A stretch of 64,000 bases of DNA from contig OZ024786.1 of NCBI GenBank assembly GCA_964017065.1, positions 5,867,781 to 5,931,780 on the forward strand. The letters are read 5' to 3'. This DNA comes from Haliclona indistincta (lineage: Eukaryota; Porifera; Demospongiae; Haplosclerida; Chalinidae). Made by a program: the position numbers and the translations under genes. Within the stretch, counting starts at the first letter, position 1. The number at the start of each line of letters is the position of its first letter. Under the pieces are notes generated by a model. That model made no database searches, was not told where the DNA came from, and worked only from the letters and a program-made list of their open reading frames with translations. Below, one piece after another: positions 43,373 to 52,500 of the stretch.

Positions 43373-44979
43373 ATGCCTAAATACGCCTTGGTGAGGTGGG
43401 TGGGGGAGGAAACGCTGAGTGTAGTGCTATTGACTACTGCTCGCAAGACCGAGAAAGTATATTCAGGGTCGTTTACGGAGTTCAAATGGGGAGGAAAGTA
43501 CTACGAAGGAGAAGTGTTAAAGCTTTCAGGTCTTATACTTTAGTTGGTCATTACAGTTGAATATTATAATTATAATAGATGATCGTCAACTTCTATCAAA
43601 AACTCTTGATAGAATAGTAAGAGAAGAAGTCACAAGAGAGGATATACTTGAAGAGGCCACACTTGAAGTTACTAGTACTGTGTCAAAAAGAACTGCTGGT
43701 GCTGCTAATAAACCTTCTTCTGTAAAAAAGCTCAAGATTGAATCAGCTCGGAAGAGAGCTATGGAAGTTTTGTCACAGCTGAAAGGTAAAAATAAGAGTT
43801 ATATAAAAAGTTTTAATTATCACTGTTCAGAATCAAAAAAAAGCGATCAGACATCTAGTGATGAGGTATGTGCAATAAATATTGTATAATTATTTATTTC
43901 TATGTAATCAAATATATCTCATATATCTCTCATTGTTAACGCTCATTCATTCACGTTGATCTCTATTATATATTATACAGAATCCACCGAGACATCTCCA
44001 GGTATGTACAAGAAACAGTATTTGGTTCTAGATAATTTTGAATCACGTGCAGCAGAATAGTACTCCTACTAATTCCAAGGTATGGTACATGTATACAATA
44101 ACCATGTACACGTCTAAGCTTTTTTTAATTAGAGCACTCCCAGATCTCAGGTTCGTATGTATTTGATTTTCATGATAATGTAATCACATCATACAATAAT
44201 GTTTACACAGAGCAGTCATAGATCTCAGGTAAATATGCATAGTATAAAATACGCGTACATGATATAATCATGCATCTTTCACTTATACAGAACACTCCAA
44301 GATCTCAGGTACAATACGTTTCATATTGCTTTGTTAATCTTTAATTGCAAAACAGATACAGAAGAGTGCTAGACCTCAGGTACGTCGAATATTCAGTACG
44401 TATTACTTTCACATGTACTTCAGTTCCAGAGTCGTGATCAGGACACACACGCACAGTCACTCTGCCTTCAGGTTTGTATGTGTTATGTATTTATCATATA
44501 CCTTAAACTAATTGTTGCAGAATCCTAGAGTTGAGGACAATATGCATGCATCAATAACCGTGAGATAATCATGCAATCTAGCTGTTTGTTTATAACATAT
44601 AAATTATATTCAGCCAATGAAAAAACTGGAACTCGTAGAGGGGTATGGTATCTACCTAACAAGAAGGCAGCTAGACGAGGCCAATGACCAATCTTGTCAT
44701 TCTCCAACAAGGTTGTTGAGAAACCTCCTCGGAGTGTTTTTCACTCCAACCGTCATGGCCTCGTCTAGCTGCCTTGGTACAAGGAAGTACCCTTCACTTG
44801 ACAAAGATATCGTTGGTGCCTGCTTACGTAAGTTACAAAATAACTTCATAATGAATTTATTTATTTAAAATATATACACAGGTTATGTCCAGACACAGTA
44901 TCCTGATACCAAGCGTTCAATCCTCATTGATGCGGTGAATGATAAATGTGCTAACTGCAGGAGAAGGCAGAAGAACTGA
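43373..44979 (+). CDS. BEN-domain protein of the CACTA-like element, 13 exons, intact
   Basis: Exons: 43373-43529, 43579-43785, 43831-43865, 43981-44001, 44056-44079, 44133-44150, 44211-44228, 44291-44308, 44362-44379, 44430-44471, 44521-44559, 44614-44827, 44882-44979. All introns are GT-AG, phases agree, total 909 nt (302 codons plus stop). Residues 1-53 form a small domain (KYALVRWVGEETLSVV, KWGGKYYEGEVLKL) often seen ahead of BEN domains. A charged helical region with a basic patch follows, then a Ser/Arg/Gln-rich linker from microexons. From about 200 a BEN domain runs VEGYGIYLTRRQLDEAN, SPTRLLRNLLGVFF, YPSLDKDIVGACLRYVQTQ and DKCANCRRRQK. BEN domains bind DNA and chromatin. Inside a transposon and next to dense subterminal repeats, the likely job is to recognise the element ends or control its genes (inference). 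The smallest exons need transcript support. Confidence 0.82.
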
Positions 44980-44982
44980 ACT

Positions 44983-45040
44983 TCACTGAACTTCACTGAA
45001 CTTCACTGAACTTCACTGAACTTCACTTGAACTTCACTAT
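44983..45040. repeat. 10-bp tandem repeat after the BEN gene
   Basis: CTTCACTGAA repeated about five times, starting just after the stop codon of the BEN gene, with the last unit altered. Confidence 0.95.
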
Positions 45041-45119
45041 AGTAAAAAATGTTTCAATGATAACATTATTATCATCTCAATAATATTTCACTATAGCTTA
45101 ATTGTAATAACAATGACCT

Positions 45120-45325
45120 GTAAGTTTTAACAACCTTGCACAAGGTTACAACCATGTACAAGCTTGTGTACAGCCTTTTACAAGCTTGTCTACAACCTTA
45201 TCTCAGGTTGTAACAAGGTAGCTACAGTTTCAAATCCATGGTCTTGACAGGCTTGTTACAACCTTGTTAACAAGGTTGTTACAAGCTGGCCACAACCTCA
45301 TCACAAGCTTGTGGGCTAGGTTGTC
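45120..45325. repeat. right subterminal repeats
   Basis: Many copies of ACAACCTTG, ACAAGCTTGT and ACAAGGTTGT in both orientations, for example the palindromic ACAACCTTGTTAACAAGGTTGT region near 45259-45280. They mirror the left-end block. Confidence 0.85.
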
Positions 45326-45360
45326 ACAACCTAGTACAAGCTTGTTTGTTTTGCATGGGA
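45326..45360 (-). repeat. right terminal inverted repeat
   Basis: Ends GCTTGTTTGTTTTGCATGGGA; the reverse complement of 38409-38443 with one mismatch. Confidence 0.9.
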
Positions 45361-45723
45361 CTATCACTGTAAGTTATAGAAATGACATGCACTAAGCATT
45401 GCTGCATATGCAGTGGGCACTCAATCAACAATAATTTTGATTGCATGAGAGTACAACACTGATGTGACTCACGTCAAGTCCCAGCCTTTTCTGATGAGGA
45501 GACTGATTTTCATCCGATGCCACTTCGATATTCCTGCTTGTTGCAAATAAAATGTTATTTTCAAGGCGGAGCATTAAAATCGGTTAATGATGGGTTGAAC
45601 GTGGCCGCTCCCCTGAGCGCATGCGCACTTCCAGATCCAGCTCATGCTCCAGCAGCTGTGGCAAGCTTTAGGTGCCTTCAATTTCGTCTCAGCACTCCCA
45701 GTTTCCTCTCTGTTTTGTCTGTG

Positions 45724-47431
45724 ATGCCCCGTCGGAGACGTGGAGCGGGTAGAAACTTGATGTCTACCGTCGCGGCGGCTAACCCAGGAGGCCGACCAAG
45801 CACGTGGTCTCGGGCGGGAGCTGCAGCTACCTCAGTGACTTTACCTCCCCCGAGAGGTCGTGGCGGGAGAGGAGGCCGTAGTGGAGCTGGTGACCGTGGT
45901 GCTGGCGGTCGTGGTAGAGACGCTGGACGCGCAGGAGCTAGTACGTCGCCGGAACAAGCCACTGGCAATGAGGACTTGAGAGAGATGATCCGCGACAAAG
46001 TCCATGCTGCATTCGAGTTGTTTGTAGCGGCACAGCAGACAGTCGAAGAAGATAACTCGTCCGCGGACCAACCAGCCATTACTGGCGATGCTGGCTCCCA
46101 GGTAACCTCAGGTTAGACCATGTTACATACTGCTACCTTAAGGTTGTTTATTGGTGGTGCGCAAGCTCTCGGGGCATTGCATTTGTGCATGTGCTGGGTT
46201 GCTGTCTGGTGGGTGTGGTATTATTGTATGGTTTCATTTGGGGCCATCTGCCAAGTGCGTTATGTTACATTTCCTGCAACCCATTAGCATGCTAGCGTCG
46301 TGTTTATCTAGTGGCATCTTCGATGACAAATGGAGCACTGCTTGCATCATGGTCTCAAGGGGGATTTCGGCCAGTATTTAGTTGGTTGCTTTGTGAGCCT
46401 GCATTCTACTGTGACTAAGTCATTACCTTCGTGATTTACCGTCATATCCATGCACGCCCTCTTTTTTACTTCATGTAGGTGTGAGCACACCATTGGGCGG
46501 GATGCCAACTCTGTGCATGTTGACTTCAGTGGCGACAGTCAGCTTGGTGGGCGGACCCTCTTCATCCCAAGCAGGAGGAGGTGTGACATCTGTCGTACAG
46601 TTGTCTCATTCACCTCACCCCTCGATCCTTGTTCTCGTCAACCAAAATGCGACCAGTGCTGGGCAGAACGCTACTGGAGGTTCTTTAGCAGTGATTTTAT
46701 CCTCGTCGTCGCAGCCAATTCCAGCTCGCCTGGTCAGAAAGATCACGGCTGGAGAGTTTGTCGAGATGCGAGAGCTTTTATGGGATAATGTAGCACTTCA
46801 TGATCAACTGGAATCGATCCACGGCTCTCTGCAAACTATGGCTACCCCTGGAGCCCTATGGGCTCGGATGCGTGAAGTGCCATCATTGTCTTCATGGGTC
46901 TACTGTTTCGCGGCGTATATTGCACTCCGCTCCACGGAGCCGTTTGTCAGGGACATGCTGGCGTACATGAGACTGGTGGTTTGAGAATCGCTTCGTCATG
47001 GTGGTGGTGGGTGGCAGGAGTACGACCGCAATTTCAGGAGGCTAGCCGCTATTAATCCAAACCTGCGCTGGAACTCGCTCTTGCCAGACCTGCAGGCGTC
47101 TACTATTTTGGGACAGCATGGTGGTGGTGGAGTCTTTTGCTCCCTGTGCAGGGGTGTGGACCATTATTCTGCTCAATGTGCTTTGACCTACATGCAGCAG
47201 CCGCTGATGGAAACAACCAACCAAGATGCTTCTAATCGACCACAGGACGTTCGCTCACGTCCTCAAAGGCAGCTTGCACGTATTTGCTCCTCGTGGAACC
47301 GTGGGAATTGTGCCTACCCTGGGACGTGTACATTCCGACACGTTTGTGTGACCTGCAGATTGCCTCACAGAGTTAAGGATTGTCCGGACACGCCAGCAGA
47401 CTCACAAACGCAACTCGCGGACAGCCCCTAA
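45724..47431 (+). pseudogene. DIRS-like retroelement Gag-type ORF, in pieces
   Basis: From ATG 45724 a basic, glycine/arginine-rich N-terminus (MPRRRRGAGRN, then GRGGRGGRSGAGDRGAGGRG in parts) leads to a helical segment at about 80-110. A GTTAGA donor at 46112 and a TAG acceptor at 46478 join the frame at 46479 in phase. The frame continues to 46984 with ARLVRKITAGEFVEMRELLWDN. After a frameshift it continues from about 47000 to 47431 with WQEYDRNFRRL, LPDLQASTIL, FCSLCRGVDHYSAQC, and the paired C-x-x-C/H motifs GNCAYPGTCTFRHVC and CRLPHRVKDC. The last two are typical of the nucleic-acid-binding end of DIRS and related tyrosine-recombinase retroelement Gag proteins. Locally GC-rich. Frameshift near 46985 breaks it. 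Confidence 0.65.
46112..46478 (+). other. candidate intron inside the gag-type ORF
   Basis: 367 bases bounded by GT and AG that join the two coding parts in phase. It is much longer than the 50-60 nt introns of neighbouring genes. Confidence 0.4.
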
Positions 47432-47949
47432 TGCACCCTCGACATCTGGGAATTCCAGTAGGAATCAATAAACTGTTAGCATGCAGTGGTGCGATTGACA
47501 GCAGCAGGAGCAGCTTAGAACTCCCCACTTATTCATTCACTGTGTTATTTAATCTGTGCGCACTTCATTATCCCTGTGCGATTTGTATGCATGGTGTAAA
47601 TATCTATGGTGTGGAAATTTTGTCACCATGCATTGATGTTTGACGTTATCGTATTAAATGCAGTGTGGGCATAGTGGGGCTGGGGCTTCGATGGTGTAGT
47701 GGATGTACTATGATCCTCTTGTGCATGCAGTGGTTGGCACTCATTGCTTTGTTTGTTGATGACTGTTTTCGTGCACCGGGACTGTATGTGATAGAAAGCT
47801 ATACTGCGGCTTTCGATAGTCGGGCAGTGATGGGTTTGAGTCAGTTGGTGTTATGTAACCTTGCTAACGGAAATTTGCCTCCATTCTCTAGATATCCTCA
47901 CACCGGAGAATTGGACTCTAGCTCTGATGGGGATAAGTGAGGGTTGTTA

Positions 47950-48622
47950 CCGTTACACATCAGACCTTCTTGCCTTGGACTCAATGAAGCCTATAGGTCA
48001 CTCGCCATCTTGGCTACACCACTGTACCCCAATCTGCCTACCCGTCCTGGCGTGGGAGTTACGCTTACATCCGGATCAGTTGTTCTGTGAGTATATAATT
48101 CGGGGCTTGCGTGAGGGCTTCTGCATCGGCTACTGCAGGATGGGGCGGAGTTTGCGGACACGAGGATGCAATCATCCATCCTCACTGGCCGATACTAGCA
48201 CAGTCACATCTAAGTTAGCATCTGAATTGGAAGCTGGCCGGATCGTTGGTCCCCTGCCTAGAGAGGTTGCCGAACGAGTTCATACGAGTCCCATCGGTCT
48301 CGTTCCTAAAGGCCACTAAGGGTCTGAGTGGCGCATGATTGTGGACCTTTCCTCTCCGTCTTCTGCGAGTGTCAACGATGGGATCTCCGAGGAGCTCTGT
48401 TCGATAAAGTATGCGTCACTTGAGGATGCAGTCAGACTTCTGAAGCAACTCGGACGGGGTACACAACTAGTGAAATTGGACCTCCGTGATGCCTACCGCA
48501 TAATCCCTGTTCACCCGGAAGACCAGCACTTTCTAGCTATTGAATGGCAGGGCATGACTTTCGTGGATAAGGCTCTGCCGTTTGGTCTTCGTTCAGCTCC
48601 AAAGGTGTTTTCTGCTGTTAAT
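47950..48622 (+). pseudogene. DIRS-like reverse transcriptase, truncated
   Basis: The frame starts in sequence preceding the polymerase (PICLPVLAWELRLHPDQLF, YIIRGLREGFCIGY, NHPSSLADTS), then shows HTSPIGLVPKG and WRMIVDLSSPSSASVNDGI. LVKLDLRDAYRIIPVHPEDQ, with the first catalytic aspartate, and VDKALPFGLRSAPKVFSAV follow. This is the DIRS-type reverse transcriptase up to just before the Y/FxDD motif. A stop at 48317-48319 interrupts LVPKGH/GSEWRM in frame. At about 48622 the similarity ends abruptly. No tyrosine recombinase, RNase H or split repeats were seen, so the element is 3'-truncated. Confidence 0.75.
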
Positions 48623-49138
48623 ATAGGGCGCACTGTACCAGTCATTAAGTACTGTACTAGGTGCAACAAACAGTTTCTCGCCCAAGTTGAAGACTCAATA
48701 TGTGATCTGCCTGATGGAAGCGCTGTCGCGTACTGTGATCCTACTGTTTTGTGCCCTCTGTATGATGATAACCAATTTGGCTGGTATTTAAATGAGAGAT
48801 TCATGAACTTGTCTGACATTTGATCATTGTAGCTAAATGCGAACTACCCATCATTATTCACTTACATGTATATTCATCACAGTATTTATTCCTTCTGCAT
48901 GCTGTATCTCCTAAAATTGAAATCATATCTATTAAATTTCATTTAAAATACAAATGTCTTCTAATAAGAGGAATTATAGTTCTAATGCGTTATGCAGTGA
49001 TTCAAAAGGAAAATTGCAATCATAGTCTTGTCTCCATTACATTCCAAATAATAATTAATTTTTTTACATGACCTGTACAAAAAAATGTACATGTAGTTTG
49101 CTTGTCAAAATTAATCCATACTATACTCTTTTCTACAG
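48623..49138 (+). other. unassigned open sequence after the DIRS truncation
   Basis: The frame continues from the reverse transcriptase to 48823 with unrelated sequence (KYCTRCNKQFLAQVEDSICD, LCPLYDDNQFGWYLNERF). I do not recognise it. It could be an exon of the gene interrupted by the BEL element further on. The remainder to 49138 is AT-rich. Confidence 0.3.
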
Positions 49139-49246
49139 TCGTTGAAGATTAAAGATACGGTAAGTAGAAATTGTAACTAATAATGCTCTATCAAGTTTTA
49201 CAGACTCCTCTGGCTCCACCGGAGCCGATTAAAGTACAGGTGGGGC
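49139..49246 (+). CDS. exons of an unknown gene interrupted by the BEL element
   Basis: A 21-nt exon (49139-49159, SLKIKDT) has a good acceptor (TTCTACAG) and donor (GTAAGT). The next exon begins at 49204 (TPLAPPEPIKVQ) and runs to the insertion point at 49246. Beyond the element, 55336-55445 continues in the same phase (PNKSIEDILMPSPKL, NFRQTSAQF) to a TAA stop. The two parts join exactly when one target-duplication copy is set aside. No family recognised; proline-rich and short. Whether this was a functional gene is unknown. Confidence 0.45.
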
Positions 49247-49363
49247 TGTATAATCTTGTTGAAATTATCACTCTATTTATGCAATAATAAGAAAAATTTT
49301 GACTTTTGATCGACACTGGTTTAGATGTTGTATCCTCGCAAATCTGGTTACTAGCTCGCAACA
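49247..49363 (+). repeat. 5' LTR of the BEL element
   Basis: 117 bp, TGTATAATCTTGTTG to GCTCGCAACA. Short for a BEL element. Confidence 0.95.
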
Positions 49364-49384
49364 TTTGGTCCTTCGAACCGGATA
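49364..49384 (+). other. primer binding site of the BEL element
   Basis: TTTGGTCCTTCGAACCGGAT follows the 5' LTR directly. TGG plus CCTTCGAACCGG is complementary to a tRNA 3' end and T-arm, as expected for first-strand priming. The tRNA species is not determined. Confidence 0.75.
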
Positions 49385-49552
49385 CAAGTCACATTTTCTG
49401 TTCCTTTTGGCTAGTAAGCAGTTTCTTTGTTCTATGTACAGTCCAATACTTGTTCTGAGTGGTTTCGCGCGTGGATTCTAATTAGTACCCACCACCACGT
49501 TTTAGTATCACTATCTGAGTCACCGTCTGATTCTTCTCGATATCTCTGTATA

Positions 49553-52500
49553 ATGTCCGACGAGGAGATGGAAACTGAACAGCAGCAAGCCGCAGTCATT
49601 GGTAAACTTCATGAGTTAAGGAAGCAAAGAGGTTTCGTGAAACGCTCGGTAACTGGTCTCATCAAGAATCTGAACAGACTAGAGGACGATCCAGATGCAC
49701 CAGGAATCAAGGAAGAAGCGAGAAGGCTGCAAGGGAGACTGGAAAACCTGGATAAGGACTTCCGCTCAGCGCATTGTCGTGTAGCAAGTCTTTTCAACGA
49801 AGACTCAGAAGGTATAGAGAAAGAGCACAGCGAATTGGACAGGCATGATGACCAAGTCGCAGCAACTTTTCTACGTTTGCAACGATTGATCAGTGGCAAC
49901 GACTCTCGTACGAGCACGAGCAGTCAGGAGAAAGCTTTGTCTCGTAAACTGGCACGAGTAGAGCGTCGTCTAGCAGAGACAGTCGAGGCCCTTGCCGGAG
50001 TCACTGAAGACAACAAAGATATCCTCCCGTTGTTGGAACAACACAAAGAACAATTGGATGATGTGAAGAGAGAGCTGTCATCCATCTATGAAGAACTCAT
50101 TATGATCGATCTACCTGATGATCATCGTCTAGTCACACAGCACGACCAATTAGAAAAGGTACACTTTAATGGATCGCACACTGCCAAGAGATGGATTGCA
50201 TTCCATACAGTCTCATCCATTACATCTAGTTCAGTCAGTGCGCCTACGTCCACTGTTGACAGGCATTCCAAGCTGCCGAAACTTGAAGTCCCCTGCTTTG
50301 ACGGCAACGTGCTAAACTGGCAAAGATTCTGGGAGCAATTTGAGACAGCTGTACACAGTCGTGATGGCTTGACTAACGCAGAGAAACTTGTGTATCTACA
50401 GCAAGCCATACGAAGCGGATCAGCAAGGACCGCCATTGAGGGTTTGTCACATTCAGGTGACCAGTACGGCGAAGCCATCTCTTGTCTGCAACAGAGGTAC
50501 GATCGACCTCGTCTGCTGCATCGGGCACATGTTCGTACCATCATGGATACCCCGCCACTGAGAGATGGAACTGGAAAGGAGCTCCGTCGTCTCCACGATA
50601 TGTTGCAACAACACCTCCGAGCGCTGAAGACCATGAAGTATGAGCCAGATCCTTCCTTTATCACTTCTCTCGTTGAGCTCAAGTTGGATGAGGGAACTCT
50701 ATTCGAGTGGCACAAACACAGTCAGGATACTGTATCTGAAGTCCCACACTATAAGGAGATTCTTGACTTCATCAATCTAAGGGCTCAAGCATCCGAATCT
50801 CTGTCCAGCTTTGGTAAGAAGCATCACCATTTGCCATCTGGAAAGCAGCCACCCCAAAACCACCACAACAAAGTCGCCGCATTCAACTCGGTCGATAATG
50901 AGCCTGGTACACGCAGCAAGTGTCCTGTATGTATCTCCGATCGACACCCCCTATATTCATGCGCCAAGTTCAAGTCATTGTCTCATGACGAGAAAGTCTC
51001 AGTTCTCAAGAAGAACAACCTTTGTATGAATTGTCTGAATAGTGGTCATTTTGCTCGACAATGCAAGTCTTCTTATCGTTGCAAGAAATGCCAGAAGCTG
51101 CATCACACTTCCTTGCACCGAGACGTTGTCGACTCTGCTCCGCCTACACCCTCTAATGTTGTATCTGCCAACACAACGACACGTGTTGTTTCTAGTCCTG
51201 CGGTCAAGTTGAAATCAAGTTCACTTCTAATGACATCTCGCGTTCTGGTTTTCGCACCGGACGGTTCATGTGTTGAAGCTAGGGCTTTGTTGGATAATGG
51301 TTCAACCTCCTCTTTTATTTCAGAGCGCCTGGTTCAGAGCCTCGCTATTCCTCGTTCTCTATGCAGTGTTTCCGTGTCTGGCATAGCTGGGTCTATTGCA
51401 AACTCTAACGTGAAATCTGTCGCAAGTTTTCAGATCGCATCGACTTACTCTAACCAGGACAAGATTGATCTCACGGCCATTGTTCTCCCCAAGGTCACGT
51501 GTGACTTACCTGTTGATCCTGTTCCTCTTGATCATTCTTGGACTCATCTCAATGACTTGCCTCTCGCTGACCCTGCCTTTGGAGAGCCTCGTCGAGTCGA
51601 CATTCTTCTTGGGGTTGATGTCTTTGTGAGCATTCTCTGTAATGGCCGGCGGTCTGGACCAGCTGGATCTCCTGTTGCCATCGAAACCAAGTTTGGTTGG
51701 GTAGTCTGTGGTGGTAGCAACTCGCCTCTAAAGGTCACATCATGTCACGCATCGGTTCTTGGCAGTGATGACATTCTTCGCAAGTTCTGGGAACTTGAAC
51801 AAGCACCTACACCCTCCATGTCTCTTACCCCCGAAGAGAAATATGTCGTCGAACATTTTGACTCAAACCATTCTCGAGACGAAAGTGGAAGATTTGTTGT
51901 ACCCTTGCCGAGAAAGATCGATGTAAAACCCATCGGAGAATCCAGATCTCGGGCTCTACGCAGGTTTATCTCATTGGAGCGTTCACTTCATCAAGGAAAG
52001 AAGTTCTTGGAGGTGGATGCTATCGTTACGGAGTACCTCACTCTGGGTCATGCCGAACCTGTACCTGCTGAAGACCTGAACCTGGACACTTGCAAGGTAT
52101 TTTACTTACCCATGCATGTTGTGTACAAAGCTTCTAGCTCTACCACTAAGATAAGACCTGTTTTTTGATGCATCTGCTAAGTCTCCAACTGGAGTCTCCC
52201 TGAATGATACCTTGCTCGTAGGGCCTACTGTGCATTCCTCTCTCCTCGATGTTTTGTTGAGGTTTCGCATGCATCGAGTAGCTCTCACTGCCGATATTAG
52301 TAAAATGTACAGAGCCATTGAGCTCACTCCCTCTGATAGAGATTTCCATCGATTTTTGTGGAGATCAGACCAAAGTCAGGTCATCCAAGATTACCGGATG
52401 ACGAGGGTCACGTTTGGTGTGTCCGCTTCTTGCTTCGCAGCCAACATGTCGGTAAAGCGCAATGCTTCAGAACTGGCCGACCGGTACCCATAAGCTGCAA

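Larger units (their letters stand above)
38409..45360. mobile_element. complete two-gene CACTA/EnSpm-like DNA transposon with a BEN-domain gene
   Basis: The element is bounded by 35-bp terminal inverted repeats (38409-38443 and 45326-45360, 34 of 35 matching). Inside each end is a block of subterminal repeats based on ACAACCTTGT and its complement. Between them lie two divergent genes, both open in all exons: a TNP2-type transposase on the minus strand and a BEN-domain protein on the plus strand, sharing a 281-bp promoter region. The arrangement parallels plant En/Spm, which makes a transposase and a separate DNA-binding protein that recognises subterminal repeats. The ends read TCCCATG rather than the usual CACTA or CACTG. 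Target duplication is not clear; TCT against ACT is the best three-base match if the element starts at CCCATG. Being intact, it is the best candidate in the window for an active element. Confidence 0.88.

Noticed and set aside
45678..46079. Minus-strand ORFs opposite the gag-type gene
   Set aside because: Open only because of the GC-rich, glycine/arginine-coding plus strand.
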